DNA of 64,000 nucleotides. It comes from Microcebus murinus (Eukaryota > Chordata > Mammalia > Primates > Cheirogaleidae). Shown piece after piece: positions 11,801 to 21,227 of the stretch. Below the pieces are notes generated by a model. It worked only from the letters and a program-made list of their open reading frames with translations, was not told where the DNA came from and did not search any database. Position numbers and translations under genes: made by a program. Position 1 is the stretch's first letter; every line of letters starts with the position of its first letter. The stretch is from assembly GCF_040939455.1 (NCBI RefSeq), contig NC_134119.1:9226501-9290500 (forward strand), given 5' to 3'.

Positions 11801-11944
11801 GTCCTAGTGAGAGAGAGACGTTCACTGAGCTGGCAGAGGTGAGAGGCCCCACTCCTGGGGAATATTGAGTCGCTGTTAAAGGTCCTCCTCTCATAATCCC
11901 ACAGCATCTCCAGTGAAGTCAAGACTCCAGAATGGGGAAAACAA

Positions 11945-12085
11945 TATAAAGTAAGATTATTAAGCACTTAGTATCTGGTTGGCCTTGTTCCAAAGCCTTT
12001 ATTCTGAGTATACTCTTTAGTCCTCATAATAAGTGCGTAGGAGACAGCATTGCCAACCACACTTTACAGACAGACAGGGCTTAGG
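11945..12085 (-). mobile_element. MIR SINE fragment
   Basis: 'attaagcacttagtatctgg' followed by 'ctttagtcctcataataagt' and 'cactttacagacagacagg' fits MIR antisense, diverged. Confidence 0.6.
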
Positions 12086-12311
12086 CGAGGGCTGCGTTTG
12101 ACCCAGGAAGTTTAAAACTGTGTCCTCAGCCACTACCATATTCTGTTTATGAACCACCTGGGCCTGAACTAAGCCCTCCTTCAAGCTTAGCGCTGAAGGA
12201 GCCGTGTGGAACCCTTCAACGATCACATGGGCCGGGGTCACAAGCTGCAAATAGAATGGCTACAGACCGAAAGACTTCTTTGGGGGACACACATAAAACC
12301 ATGCAGCTTAA

Positions 12312-12330
12312 AAACACACACACACACACA
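12312..12330 (+). repeat. (CA)n microsatellite
   Basis: Short run of CA dinucleotides. Confidence 0.9.
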
Positions 12331-12413
12331 GAGTAAGATTTTCCAGCAAATCTGGGTGTGGCCTTAGAAGAGATCGGGTTTGCTCTTAAAGAAAAAAGGA
12401 ACGTGACGTGGTA

Positions 12414-12507
12414 TGCACAGTCACAATGTGAACCCATACTGTTTGCACAGAGCTACGCCGTGCACAGTCATGATGCAAACCCACACTGTTTGCACAGAGC
12501 TACGCCT
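12414..12507 (+). repeat. 47-bp tandem duplication, two copies
   Basis: Unit 1 is 12414-12460 and unit 2 is 12461-12507. Both begin 'tgcacagtca' and share 'ctgtttgcacagagctacgc'. They differ at only a few bases, mostly transitions. No transposon is recognised at this site. Confidence 0.9.
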
Positions 12508-12729
12508 GGTGCAGCCCTGCCTTCCAGGAGCAGACATTCCGATGTGGGTGTTGGGAGATGGGAAAGCACAGAGCACCACGAGAGGTGGGCACAGAGAGCC
12601 ACTGACGTTCCACCGTGGGACAAAAGGCGGTGCTTGGTCCCCTGTTGGGCTGAAGCACAGGCCCCTTCCTTGCCCTTGTCAGGATGAGGGGTCAGCTCTT
12701 CATTCAGTAAGAAGCCACTGAGATTTCTA

Positions 12730-13129
12730 CCGTGTTTCCCCGAAAATAAGACAAGGTCTTATATTCATTTTTCCTCAAGAAGACATGCTAGGGCTGATTT
12801 TCAGGGGATGTGTTATTTTCCCCTCAAAGCCTCAGCTTGCAGCAAGCACAGGATGGCTGGGACCTGACAGGGGGAGCCAACCTTGTTGGTGGGGCTGCCT
12901 GCACCTTTCCGGTCACCTCTGGGACAGTAGCTGTCACGATGGGGCAGATGGGAAGGGCTGCTCATCTTCTTTACCGCTCCACAATGAAATGCATGGGTTG
13001 TGCAGATATGCTACATAGCCACACCTGTCACTAGGTCTTATTTTCGGGGTAAGGCTTATATTGCGCAAATGCTTAGAAATCCTGCTAGGGCTTATTTTAT
13101 GGGTAGGTCTTATTTTCGGGAAAACACAG
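12730..13129 (+). mobile_element. 400-bp TIR DNA transposon (MITE), copy 1
   Basis: Flanked on both sides by TA (12728-12729 and 13130-13131). The left end is CCGTGTTTCCCCGAAAATAA(GAC) and the reverse complement of the right end begins CTGTGTTTTCCCGAAAATAA(GAC), an inverted repeat of roughly 22 bp. Subterminal GGTCTTAT/GGCTTAT motifs recur several times near both ends. The roughly 200-bp interior is GC-richer and encodes no transposase. A second copy of identical length lies at 21228-21627. TA duplication plus TIRs points to a Tc1/mariner-type transposase supplied in trans. Flanks differ between copies, so these are independent insertions. Confidence 0.9.
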
Positions 13130-13389
13130 TAAGTCAAGGCACAACATGGGCCAAGACGTCCTTTAACAAATTCAATTCAGAGCTGTTCTCGAGATGGCAA
13201 TGAATCAGATACCGCAGGTACAAGGCCCCTTTGGCAGGTGCCATGAGCACCCTAGAGAGTCTGAACATAAGGTCTGGCAGCAAGAAGAGAAAAGAGGCAA
13301 AGTCGAGAACAAAGTCCAGAAGACATAAGATGAAAGTCCCCAACACTGTGCATTTCGTACTACGGTTCTTAGGGCTGGGGCAGAGGTTA

Positions 13390-13605
13390 TGGACAGTCTT
13401 TCGAAACTGGCGTGAATGCCAGCTCCACCACTAACTAGCCATGGAGGCTTGGTTGGGCAACTACTCAACTTTTCTGAGCATCAGGCTCTTTATCTGTGAG
13501 ATAAAGGTAATAATCCAACTCCCAGGGATGTTGAAGCATTGTGCACACACCACACATATTTAGCAAACATGCAACAGATTCTACCTCCTAATACCATCGG
13601 TGTTC
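13390..13605 (+). mobile_element. MIR SINE
   Basis: 'tgaatgccagctccaccact', 'actagccatggaggcttggt' and 'tctttatctgtgagataaag' follow MIR in sense order. Confidence 0.8.
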
Positions 13606-14095
13606 TTATTTCTACCAATACGAATAATAAGAGTATTGCTATCGTCCTCCTTTAAAGGATTCCCACTTACTAGTTAATGAAAGACAAGGGAAGGAGGGAA
13701 AGAAATCAACAGTAACAACAAGGAAAACCCACGAGGAATCTTTGTTTCATACCCTTGCACTTAAAATGCCCTTTGTGAGGACGGCAGATGGTGGTCCACT
13801 TTGGAGGCTGAATGAGAGTCCCTGATCAGATGAAATGAATAAATGAACAATGCACTACCATTTAGGACTTAAACGTAGTTTATAATCTGGCCAACTCTCC
13901 TCTCTGAGGGATAAGTGTCAACCTGATATCTATGTAACCTGAATTGAGTTTCCAAAGCTGGAGATAGTGACTGGTTTTAACTACATCTTCAGCAATGCGT
14001 TTGAGTCCACTGCATCCCAACTCTGTGATGTCCTGGCTCTGGGATTCATCCAGTGTATTGATACATCACTGACCTTCCCTAAGACTCATCTCCAA
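13606..14095. other. Unique DNA, no feature recognised
   Basis: No recognisable repeat or gene. Confidence 0.4.
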
Positions 14096-14165
14096 CAATA
14101 ATGAACACCCGGAGCTTACAGTGTGCCAGGCATCATGCTAACTGGCTCATACAACAGCTTTGAAA
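14096..14165 (-). mobile_element. MIR fragment
   Basis: 'cttacagtgtgccaggcatc' followed by 'atgctaactggctcatacaa' matches the antisense MIR 3' half. Confidence 0.6.
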
Positions 14166-14235
14166 GAATGGAAGTCAGTCAAAACCTAGACTGTAAAATC
14201 AACCAAGTTAGCTATTCCTCTTTGTCCACTGTCTC

Positions 14236-14237
<2 letters not shown>

Positions 14238-14272
<35 letters not shown>
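14238..14272 (+). repeat. (A)35 homopolymer
   Basis: Thirty-five uninterrupted A. It may be the tail of a retrocopy, but I can name no source body upstream. Confidence 0.95.
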
Positions 14273-14273
<1 letters not shown>

Positions 14274-14339
14274 ACCAGTACACTAAATCCCTTTTATGAA
14301 AACTTAAAGACGGACTCCTGCTAAATAGATACAACTGAT

Positions 14340-14680
14340 CACCTGTTTAAGCCTCACACGATTTCCCATCACATTTATAATGGAATCTACATTTCTTAGA
14401 ATGGCCTTTGAGGACCTACATGATTTAGCCCCCACTCACCTCTTTGTTTTTGGTTTCTCAACTCTTACACTCAGCACCTTCTCTTCCCCTGGAGAATGTG
14501 CTAACTTTCTTTTCACCTCAGGACCTTTGTATTTGCAACATATCCTCGCTGCCTAGAAAGTCCTTCCCCTGGATCTTCCTTCACAGGGTTAGCTACTCAT
14601 TCGCATCTTAGCTCAAGTGTCACTTTCTCAAGGAGTCTTTGTCTGATCATCCTTCCTGAAAGTGATATAACACCCTCCCA
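14340..14680 (+). mobile_element. L2 LINE 3' region
   Basis: 'ggacctacatgatttagccc', 'cctcaggacctttgtatttg' and 'tcagtgtcactttctcaagg'-like sequence follow the L2 3' consensus in sense order (clinical landmark: 'cctttgcacttgctgtt' equivalent). Confidence 0.8.
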
Positions 14681-14914
14681 GAGGTGTCCTGGAGCTGGCT
14701 TACCTGGAATGCATCTCTTCCCAACTCATCGTCACACTAGTAGATTGGAATCAGCCATAGTGGGAATATTTACACCAAAGAAATTGGCAAACACTACAAA
14801 TCATGGCTCTCTCCCCTACCACCCCCAGAGAACCAGTTTGAACATCTGCCAGCACACGCACTTCTATCCCCACCTATCCCTCTCCAACACATGGCTTTTT
14901 CCATTTTCTAAATG
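14681..14914. other. Unassigned sequence between two L2 pieces
   Basis: No recognisable homology. It may be an insertion splitting the L2. Confidence 0.35.
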
Positions 14915-15080
14915 GCATCTCTCATTCTGAAATCATCTTCTCTATGCATTATTCACTTTTTTAACTTTCTCTTCCCATTAGGGAAATCAAAAGAGAGCAA
15001 AGACATTATCCAAACTGTTTGTTGATATATCCCTAACCTTTAGAAGAATGTGTATAAGAACTTTAAAAATTCTTATTGAA
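14915..15080 (+). mobile_element. L2 LINE 3' terminus
   Basis: 'tcattctgaaatcatcttct' through 'gagcaaagacattatccaaa' and a terminal 'ttgaaagaatgga' resembles the extreme L2 3' end. Confidence 0.55.
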
Positions 15081-16029
15081 AGAATGGATTAATTCAAAGT
15101 ACTTTCTATTATTTTCCCCACTCTATTTTAGATTCTGAATTTCTTAATGGAGGTCTTTCTTGGTTAAGATATTTTCAACCTAGGATTGTCTAGTAGCTGC
15201 AGCTTCAAGCACCACCAAAACTGACAGCACATGTATGCCTTACCAGTCACCAATTAAGAATTGGAATGATGATTTAAAACATCATTTACTAGTTTTCCTA
15301 CTCCATAATATCTGTTTGGAAATGGTGAAGAGCTCACCCTTGTCTCTTTTCATTCCAGAGTTCTATGTAGAAAAATGTCTCCCTTCTGAAGGGCACTTAC
15401 TATGTAATCCCTTTGTTAGGATAACAGGACCATCTGGCCCCATCCATCTTGTTGCAATTTGATCCTGGGTTAATTGCACCCTGTCACTGGCCATGATTGA
15501 CACTGTATGTTTTCTCTCTTCGCTAAGACTAGTTCATTAAGGAGGCAGCTTTTGAAGACTCAAATTCTTGAAGACATTTTCACAGCTGCTTGAATGAACC
15601 AAGGACTTTTGTTAGGGTTTTGCTAGTGGCCCACGGAATCAGTACATCACCAAAAGTAAGATGTGAGAGGGGAAGTTGGCCACAACATGAAAGAAGAGAT
15701 CAATCCTTTGGAAGGTTAACAAGCATCGTCTAATGGGCAAGGGGAGAGAAGAGCAATTAAACAATCACTCTGATTGATTATCCAAGCCTGCTGGATGAGG
15801 TTGAGAAACACCACTTAGCACAAGTACAGCATGACCTGAAGTTTGTCGCTTTGGGGTCCCAAACTCAAATGTCTGCAGGACCTAAGCAGGCAAATAGAGT
15901 TCAAACTTATACAGGTGACGGACACTGTGGCAAAATGAAGACTCCATGTTCCCCTTTAAAAGGGGTGACACATACCTAGCTACAGACAATTGCTGCCAAG
16001 AGGGAATATGGAACCAGTAATGTCAGATT
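15081..16029. other. Unique DNA, no feature recognised
   Basis: Repeat-poor, no exon recognised. Confidence 0.4.
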
Positions 16030-16515
16030 GTCATGGATATTATTGGTCACCCCCTGATATTCATTCTCCCCTTCTTTTGTTCATGTAACAAGTCAAGGAA
16101 AATTCATCCTATTTCCATTCTGTTCTCCATGTTGGTCTAAAAGAATTCCACTCCCCTTGTCAGTGATTAGTACAAGGATGGGCACGTAATCCATTTCTAG
16201 CCCATGAGACGTGAAGGAAGGCCACCCGGACACCTGGATTTCCAAAGAAATAAACAGGAAGAGACAGTTTCTCTTCCTCTGGAAAGAGTTATATCTTCCT
16301 GTGAGACCAGAAACTGCCACCACCATCTTGCTCCAAGACAAACACTGAGAGAAGGGCAGAGTCCCGGGCTCTAGGAAGGAGGCACAGGCAGCTGTGACAC
16401 CTGGAACCAACCTCTGAATTTTGCATTATATGAGATAATAATTTTTCTTATTGTTTAAGCCAGTCTGGGTAAGGTTTTATTTGTTACTTGCAGACAAAAT
16501 TACCCTAAGTGATAT
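16030..16515 (+). mobile_element. MLT1-type MaLR LTR
   Basis: The 3' end 'ttgtttaagccagtctgggt', 'ttatttgttacttgcagaca' and 'aaattaccctaagtgata' is diagnostic of MLT1 LTR ends. The interior includes 'gggcacgtaatccatttcta' and 'agcccatgagacgtgaagg'. Degenerate solo LTR. Confidence 0.8.
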
Positions 16516-16628
16516 ATCGATCTTCTAACTTTTCAAGAGAATTGAGAAATTCCATTTTCTTTTCATTGTGGCCACTAATTTTTAATATTATATAGAAAAG
16601 ACCCCTCTGATTAAAACAAACTAACTTG

Positions 16629-16656
16629 TGGGGTGGGGTGGGGTGGGGTTCAGGGG
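16629..16656 (+). repeat. (TGGGG)n tract, potential G-quadruplex
   Basis: Five GGGG runs (16630-33, 16635-38, 16640-43, 16645-48, 16653-56) with loops of 1, 1, 1 and 4 bases. This exceeds the usual four-run G-quadruplex rule. Confidence 0.9.
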
Positions 16657-17089
16657 AGCATTTTTTTTCAACTCACAGCCTTAACTCCCAGTTTTCAGTG
16701 GAATCTATCCCAAATTGCATATCTCAGAGAGGTTCTGAGTTCCTAGAACTTTACATGTTGCCTCACAGTTAATCAAAAGAACACTTATCCCTGCCTGACT
16801 TTCAGAGCTTCACTGTCTGCATAATTTAGCTCACAATATCATGATCCAAATGTACCATAGTGTGATGCTCAGCAAAAGAGATGTGAGGATGTTAGAGAGA
16901 AGACCTTCCAGAAACGAAAAGATTTGTTAATTAAGGGGTTTTCTGCAAGAAAAAGGTCATGAAAATGAGAAAATACTTACCTTATTAAAGTCCAGCAAAA
17001 CCAATAAACTTGAATTACTATGTATATTAACATGGTTATTTCTGCAAATATGATCCATTTTTTGTCTTCTCAGATTTGCTCATAACTTG
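16657..17089. other. Unique DNA, no feature recognised
   Basis: No recognisable repeat or gene. Confidence 0.4.
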
Positions 17090-17215
17090 TCTTCTCTTAT
17101 AAAATACCCTCTCTTGTCCTCTTTGCCTGTCCATATTTTATCCAGATTTTTTTTTAAGGCTCAATTCAAAGCCTGCCTCTTCCAAGAAGCTGCTTGTGAC
17201 TGGGAATTCTCAAAC
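17090..17215 (+). mobile_element. L2 LINE fragment
   Basis: 'aaggctcaattcaaagcctg' and 'cctcttccaagaagctgctt' resemble L2 'ctcagctcaaatgtcacctcc...gaggccttccctga'. Confidence 0.5.
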
Positions 17216-17429
17216 TGTTTCTTTATGTGTGGTTGACACATCAACCATGCAGAGCCTTTGGGAGCCATCTGTCTGTTGCACAGCAGAGCTCTGACTTCAG
17301 GACCAGACACTGAGCTCAGGAATCTGCAAATTCTGTGCTCCTCAAATGCATCTCCTGCACATTATAGCTGGGAGACACTGTTCCGAGTACTCGCAATTGC
17401 ATCATTATAATGAAGTTTTGAATCATTAC

Positions 17430-17535
17430 CTGAGTTTATTTTCATATAATTCTTTCCAAGAAGGTCATATCATTTCAACTAAGCTTATATGCTTCTGGAA
17501 AGCAAGGACCTTATTTTATTCTTCCATATTCTTAT
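17430..17535 (+). mobile_element. L2 LINE 3' end fragment
   Basis: 'cttatatgcttctggaaagc' and 'aaggaccttattttattctt' match the L2 3' end. Confidence 0.5.
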
Positions 17536-17640
17536 TTACCCTCTCTGAGCTGCAGTTTCCTCATCAGCAAAATGCAGATTTATAGTTCTTGCTTGAGGGG
17601 TTGTTTTAAAAAGTGAGACAATTAAAATATGTTGAATCCT
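17536..17640 (+). mobile_element. MIR fragment, sense
   Basis: 'ctctgagctgcagtttcctc' and 'atcagcaaaatgcagattta' match the MIR 3' half. Confidence 0.65.
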
Positions 17641-17850
17641 AACTGTATACCAAGACACAGTTCTAAGCCTTAGACACATCATTTCATTTAATCTTCAAAA
17701 CACCATGGGGACACGGGGTCATTGCATTCTTGCCAGAAAAGAGGCCCATCCCCAGGGAAGTCAGGAAGTCTGGGGAAGCTCACACGGTAGAGCAGATTTT
17801 GAAGCTACATTCCTCTGAATCTAAAGTCCATGCTTTTACTCCTATCCTGA
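17641..17850 (-). mobile_element. MIR SINE, antisense
   Basis: 'aagccttagacacatcattt', 'catttaatcttcaaaacacc' and 'ctaaagtccatgctttta' are antisense MIR landmarks. It lies head-to-head with the sense fragment just upstream. Confidence 0.65.
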
Positions 17851-18195
17851 CGTCTATGCACATATAAATTAAGGGGATATACACATTCCTGGATGTAGTC
17901 CCCAAAGACTCAAAATGCACAAGTGCCCAGAAGGAAGGCATGTTCACATGTCCAACCTAGACCTCAGAGCTGGGGAAAACCTGCTTTATCCTTCTCGTAA
18001 CAAGAATAATCATGTGTTGGAATCAGACCTTATCCTGTGAGTGCAGACCTGAGGCCCTCACCTCGGAGGACAGAAGAAAACCAGGCAAAGCAGCAGCTCT
18101 AGTTGGAAACCTGTCAGCATGGAAGCAAGCACGGGTGTCACCGCAGCAGCCTGGGCTGGAGGAACACTGGGCACACATGTTCACCTGTGGCCATG
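17851..18195. other. Unique DNA, no feature recognised
   Basis: No recognisable element. Confidence 0.4.
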
Positions 18196-18462
18196 TTCTC
18201 AGCCCTGGCTGCCTGCAAGAGTCACCTGGGACTTGTGGGGGGTGGGGAGAAAGGGCATTTATTGAAACCTTAAAATCTGTACCCCCATAATATGCCGAAA
18301 TAAAAAAAAAAGAGTTACCTGGGAAGTTGTTATAAGCTAAACGCCCAGGCCTCAGCCCCTGAGAGATTTATTTCAGTATTCTGGAGGCTTCTAGGAATAG
18401 GAAAGTTTCAAAGGCTGCTCATGGGATTCTGATATGCACCCGGGCTGAGAAACCCCACCTGG
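18196..18462 (+). mobile_element. MER20-type hAT MITE, interrupted
   Basis: 'caagagtcacctgggacttg' and, after the insertion, 'cctgggaagttgttataa', 'gggattctgatatgcacccg' and 'ggctgagaaacc' follow MER20. A retroposed insert at 18233-18310 splits it. Confidence 0.75.
18233..18310 (+). mobile_element. Severely 5'-truncated LINE-1 (78 bp) with TSD
   Basis: Ends 'aaaatctgtacccccataat' followed by 'atgccgaaat' and an A-run, which fits a strepsirrhine L1 3' terminus. Flanked by 'agagtcacctggga' (18219-18232) and 'agagttacctggga' (18311-18324), a 14-bp target-site duplication with one mismatch. Confidence 0.75.
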
Positions 18463-18489
18463 CAACAGGCTTGGCCTCAGGCAGCTCTG

Positions 18490-18620
18490 ACCTCTCTGTG
18501 GCCTGCCTTGTGACCCCCTGCCTGGTCCTTTTTTCATCACTAATGGGCCTCCAGTTCGGTGCCTGGAATACAGTAGACATTGCAGAAATATTTGTTGAAA
18601 AAATAGTGAGGAAGTGAATG
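18490..18620 (+). mobile_element. L2 LINE 3' end
   Basis: 'ggtgcctggaatacagtaga' and 'gaaatatttgttgaaaaaat' are the L2 terminal motif ('cacatagtaggtgctcaata' equivalent). Confidence 0.6.
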
Positions 18621-18918
18621 CTGGCACTTGCTAAAGCACCTCTTTATCCTATCACCTATCCCTTCATCACTGTCTCACTCTTCCCTGGTGTTCTCTCCCC
18701 CCACTCCAGAAGTCCAGTCAGGAAAACTGGAACTCTATTATCGAACCTGGTCCAATGTCGGCTCACACAATTGCTAACAGAGTTTAGGCCTCACAAACTC
18801 AGCCCCTGTCTGCGAGGAGACAGTTCTCCATGGATCTCCCCTGCTTCTGCTTATCCTGCGAGCTGAGGACCTACCTACCAGCTTTTGTCCCAGAATATCT
18901 TTTCAAGGATTCATAACT

Positions 18919-19395
18919 GTGGGACAGCCCAAGCTGGGGCTATTCTGTTGACAACAAAAGTGTTGAGTTACCTTGTAGGTATAACAGATCCAAAAACTGC
19001 GAGTCATATAGCCCAGGCATGTGCAATAGAAAAGGCTTCACCTCTAACAACACACAGAACCAAAAAACCCTCCCTTCAGAACCAAGAAGACCCAGGCGTG
19101 ATCGGAACATAAACACTGGAGCTCTTTCATTGGCCCAGAAGATTGAGGTTAAAATCTGTCTTAATATACCTTTACCTAAATGGTCAAATGTAAAGCCCTC
19201 CAATCAGACTCTGCCAAGGCAACGTTCCTAAATCCTTTCCCTTGCTCTGTGAGCCCATAAATTCACCCCAGATCCCAATTAGAAAGGACAGATTCGAGCC
19301 TGCTCCTATCTCCTTGCTGACTGGTTTTGCAATAAAAACCTTTCTTTCCTCAAAAGCTGGTGCCATACTTACTGGCTTCTGTGCCCATCAGGTAA
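18919..19395 (+). mobile_element. ERV1-like solo LTR
   Basis: Starts near 'tgtgggacagcccaagctgg' and contains 'cctccaatcagactctgcca', a TATA-like 'cataaattcacc' at about 19256, and 'tgctcctatctccttgctga' then 'ggttttgcaataaaaacctt' (polyadenylation signal, about 19331). Then follow 'tttctttcctcaaaagctgg' and 'tgcc'. This order (promoter box, short R, AATAAA, U5) is that of mammalian gammaretrovirus-like LTRs. Exact ends and TSD are not resolved. No internal proviral genes flank it. Confidence 0.55.
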
Positions 19396-19411
19396 AAAGC
19401 CCTTTCGCTCT

Positions 19412-19459
19412 GTTTGTATAACAGCCTTTTTGTATAACAGCCTGTTTGTATAACAGCCT
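19412..19459 (+). repeat. 16-bp tandem repeat, three copies
   Basis: Units 19412-19427, 19428-19443 and 19444-19459 read [GT]TTTGTATAACAGCCT, differing only in the first base. They lie just 3' of the ERV1-like LTR. Confidence 0.92.
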
Positions 19460-19489
19460 TGGAAGATAGAGATAGTGTTTCCCTCTAAG

Positions 19490-19790
19490 GCAGAGAGCAG
19501 ATGTGTTTCCTGGTCAGTAAAATAATGTCTCCCTCCCAGACAAAAGTAGGGCAGGTTTGCTTGCAGCCACCTTATTAAAGATTAGGATACTTCAACTCAT
19601 GACCCTCAGCTGTGCCACAGACCCACAGTGGACAGCACCTACCTGGGCCATACCTCTTGGCACCAGGGGCCTTGCAAACACAAGGCTCAAGCTGCCTGCT
19701 AGTATGTGCATAATACAGTCCTTTGTCTCTAACCCAAGAGACTCACATCTTCTACCAGCATTTAAAGAACTGTGGCAGGTAAATTGATAG
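19490..19790 (+). mobile_element. Possible second LTR fragment
   Basis: 'aatacagtcctttgtctcta', 'acccaagagactcacatctt' and 'aagaactgtggcagg' look like the U5 end of an ERV LTR. The family is not recognised. Confidence 0.35.
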
Positions 19791-20055
19791 CCTGTAAGTA
19801 GGATAAAAATCTGAGATTCTTCACATTTCTTGACAAATTCCTATACCACCACCCACACTGAATCACCATTCCCTTTCTTATTCTTAGGGAGTAGAGCTTT
19901 AGCCCTAAGCACACTGGTTGAAACTGCCATTTTGCAGGTTGGTCTTACTCACAAGATTCAAAATCACTTAAAAAGAAGAACCAAGTGATATTTTATTAAT
20001 AGAGCAGATACACATTTCATTTGGGTCTCTGCTTCTGAGATATTGTGATTTATAA

Positions 20056-20111
20056 TAAGATATATGTATGTGTATATATACGCATTCATATATAGCTCAT
20101 ATATATACACA

Positions 20112-20144
<33 letters not shown>
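20056..20144 (+). repeat. Compound (TA)n/(CA)n/(GT)n microsatellite
   Basis: ATATAT-rich sequence leading into CACACACG and then about 17 GT units. The CACACG/CGTGTG junction can form a hairpin. Confidence 0.95.
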
Positions 20145-20146
<2 letters not shown>

Positions 20147-20149
20147 TCT

Positions 20150-20765
20150 TTGTCCAGTTTCCAGGCACAGAGCTCCTAAAACCAGTGATAAGATATAAGA
20201 ATGTCTTTTGTATGCTGGTGGCTGATGACCCCTAGATAGCCTAAGGATGGGGGCTGGTCAGAAAGACCAAGACAGGACTAGTGGCTCCTCTCCAAGGAGG
20301 GGAGAGGGGCTGAAGGTTGACTTGATCACCAGTGACGAATGATGCAATCAATTGTGACTCAATAAAAACCCAAAAGGACAAGGCTCAGAGAGCTTCCAGA
20401 CAGCCAAACACATGGAGGTTCCTGGAGGGTGGCATCCCCAAAGAGAGCTCAGAAGCTCTGCATCCCTTCCCACATGGCTTGACCTACACTCTTTGTCCGG
20501 CTGTCCGGCTGCACCCTTTGCAATACCATTTACACTAAATGGCTAAATGTGAGCAAAGTGTTTCGCTAAGTTCTGTGAGCTGCTTTAGCAAATTAAGCAA
20601 ACCTGAGGAGAGGGTCATGGGAGCCTCTGAGTTATAGCTAATTGGTCCTAATTATTAGAACAACCTATTATTTGCAAGTAGCATCTAAAGGGAGAGGGTC
20701 CGTCTTGCGGGACTGAACCCTCATTGAAAGTGACGTGTTGAGTGGTCTGCAAGAGTCAGAAAAAC
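20150..20765 (+). mobile_element. Ancient LTR (family not named)
   Basis: 'gatgggggctggtcagaaag', 'caataaaaacccaaaaggac', 'cacatggaggttcctggagg', 'gttctgtgagctgctttagc' and 'cttgcgggactgaaccctc' occur in the order of a widely dispersed mammalian LTR, probably ERVL/ERV1-related. A polyadenylation-like AATAAAA lies at about 20360. Confidence 0.55.
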
Positions 20766-20774
20766 ACTCTGGTT

Positions 20775-21000
20775 TTTTCCCATCTCTCATAGCTTCCCAC
20801 CATAATGTAAACTCCACAGGGGCTTTGTTTTTCTCACTGTTGTGTCCTCATGCTGAGCACCAATTTAAGAACAATGTCTGACACCAAATAACTACTCCAT
20901 AAATATGCACTGGCCTGGCAAAGGAACTGAAGAACAGGAGCACCTAGCACAGTGCCTTGCATATGTAGTAGGTGGTCTATAAAAGCAGCTGCCTTGAATC
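20775..21000 (+). mobile_element. L2 LINE 3' ends
   Basis: 'cataatgtaaactccacagg', 'tttctcactgttgtgtcctc' and 'ctccataaatatgcactggc' match the L2 3' terminus. A second terminus-like piece ('cctagcacagtgccttgcat') follows. Confidence 0.7.
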
Positions 21001-21227
21001 TCACCATGCTGGATATATACTCTTTAGTCAGCAACACCCAGTCCATAAACTGTCACATTTCTTTATTTCTCAAGATTAAGTTTAATGAGATCCAAGACCC
21101 TCTGTCGGGCTGCTGAGAAACTCAGTCTCAGTCACCGGGGTGGGAGTCTCCGACCCTCTCCAGAGCCGCGTGTGAACCCCAGAAGCTGGATGCAACTCAG
21201 AACATCCAGATGTTCAGATGGTAGCTA

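Noticed and set aside
12722..13139. hAT superfamily assignment for the 400-bp element
   Set aside because: No 8-bp target duplication is seen. Both copies instead show TA at each edge.
14238..14272. Poly(A) as the tail of a processed pseudogene
   Set aside because: No recognisable gene body upstream and no target-site duplication found.
19412..19459. CRISPR or integration-site repeats
   Set aside because: Three contiguous 16-mers without spacers are a simple tandem expansion.
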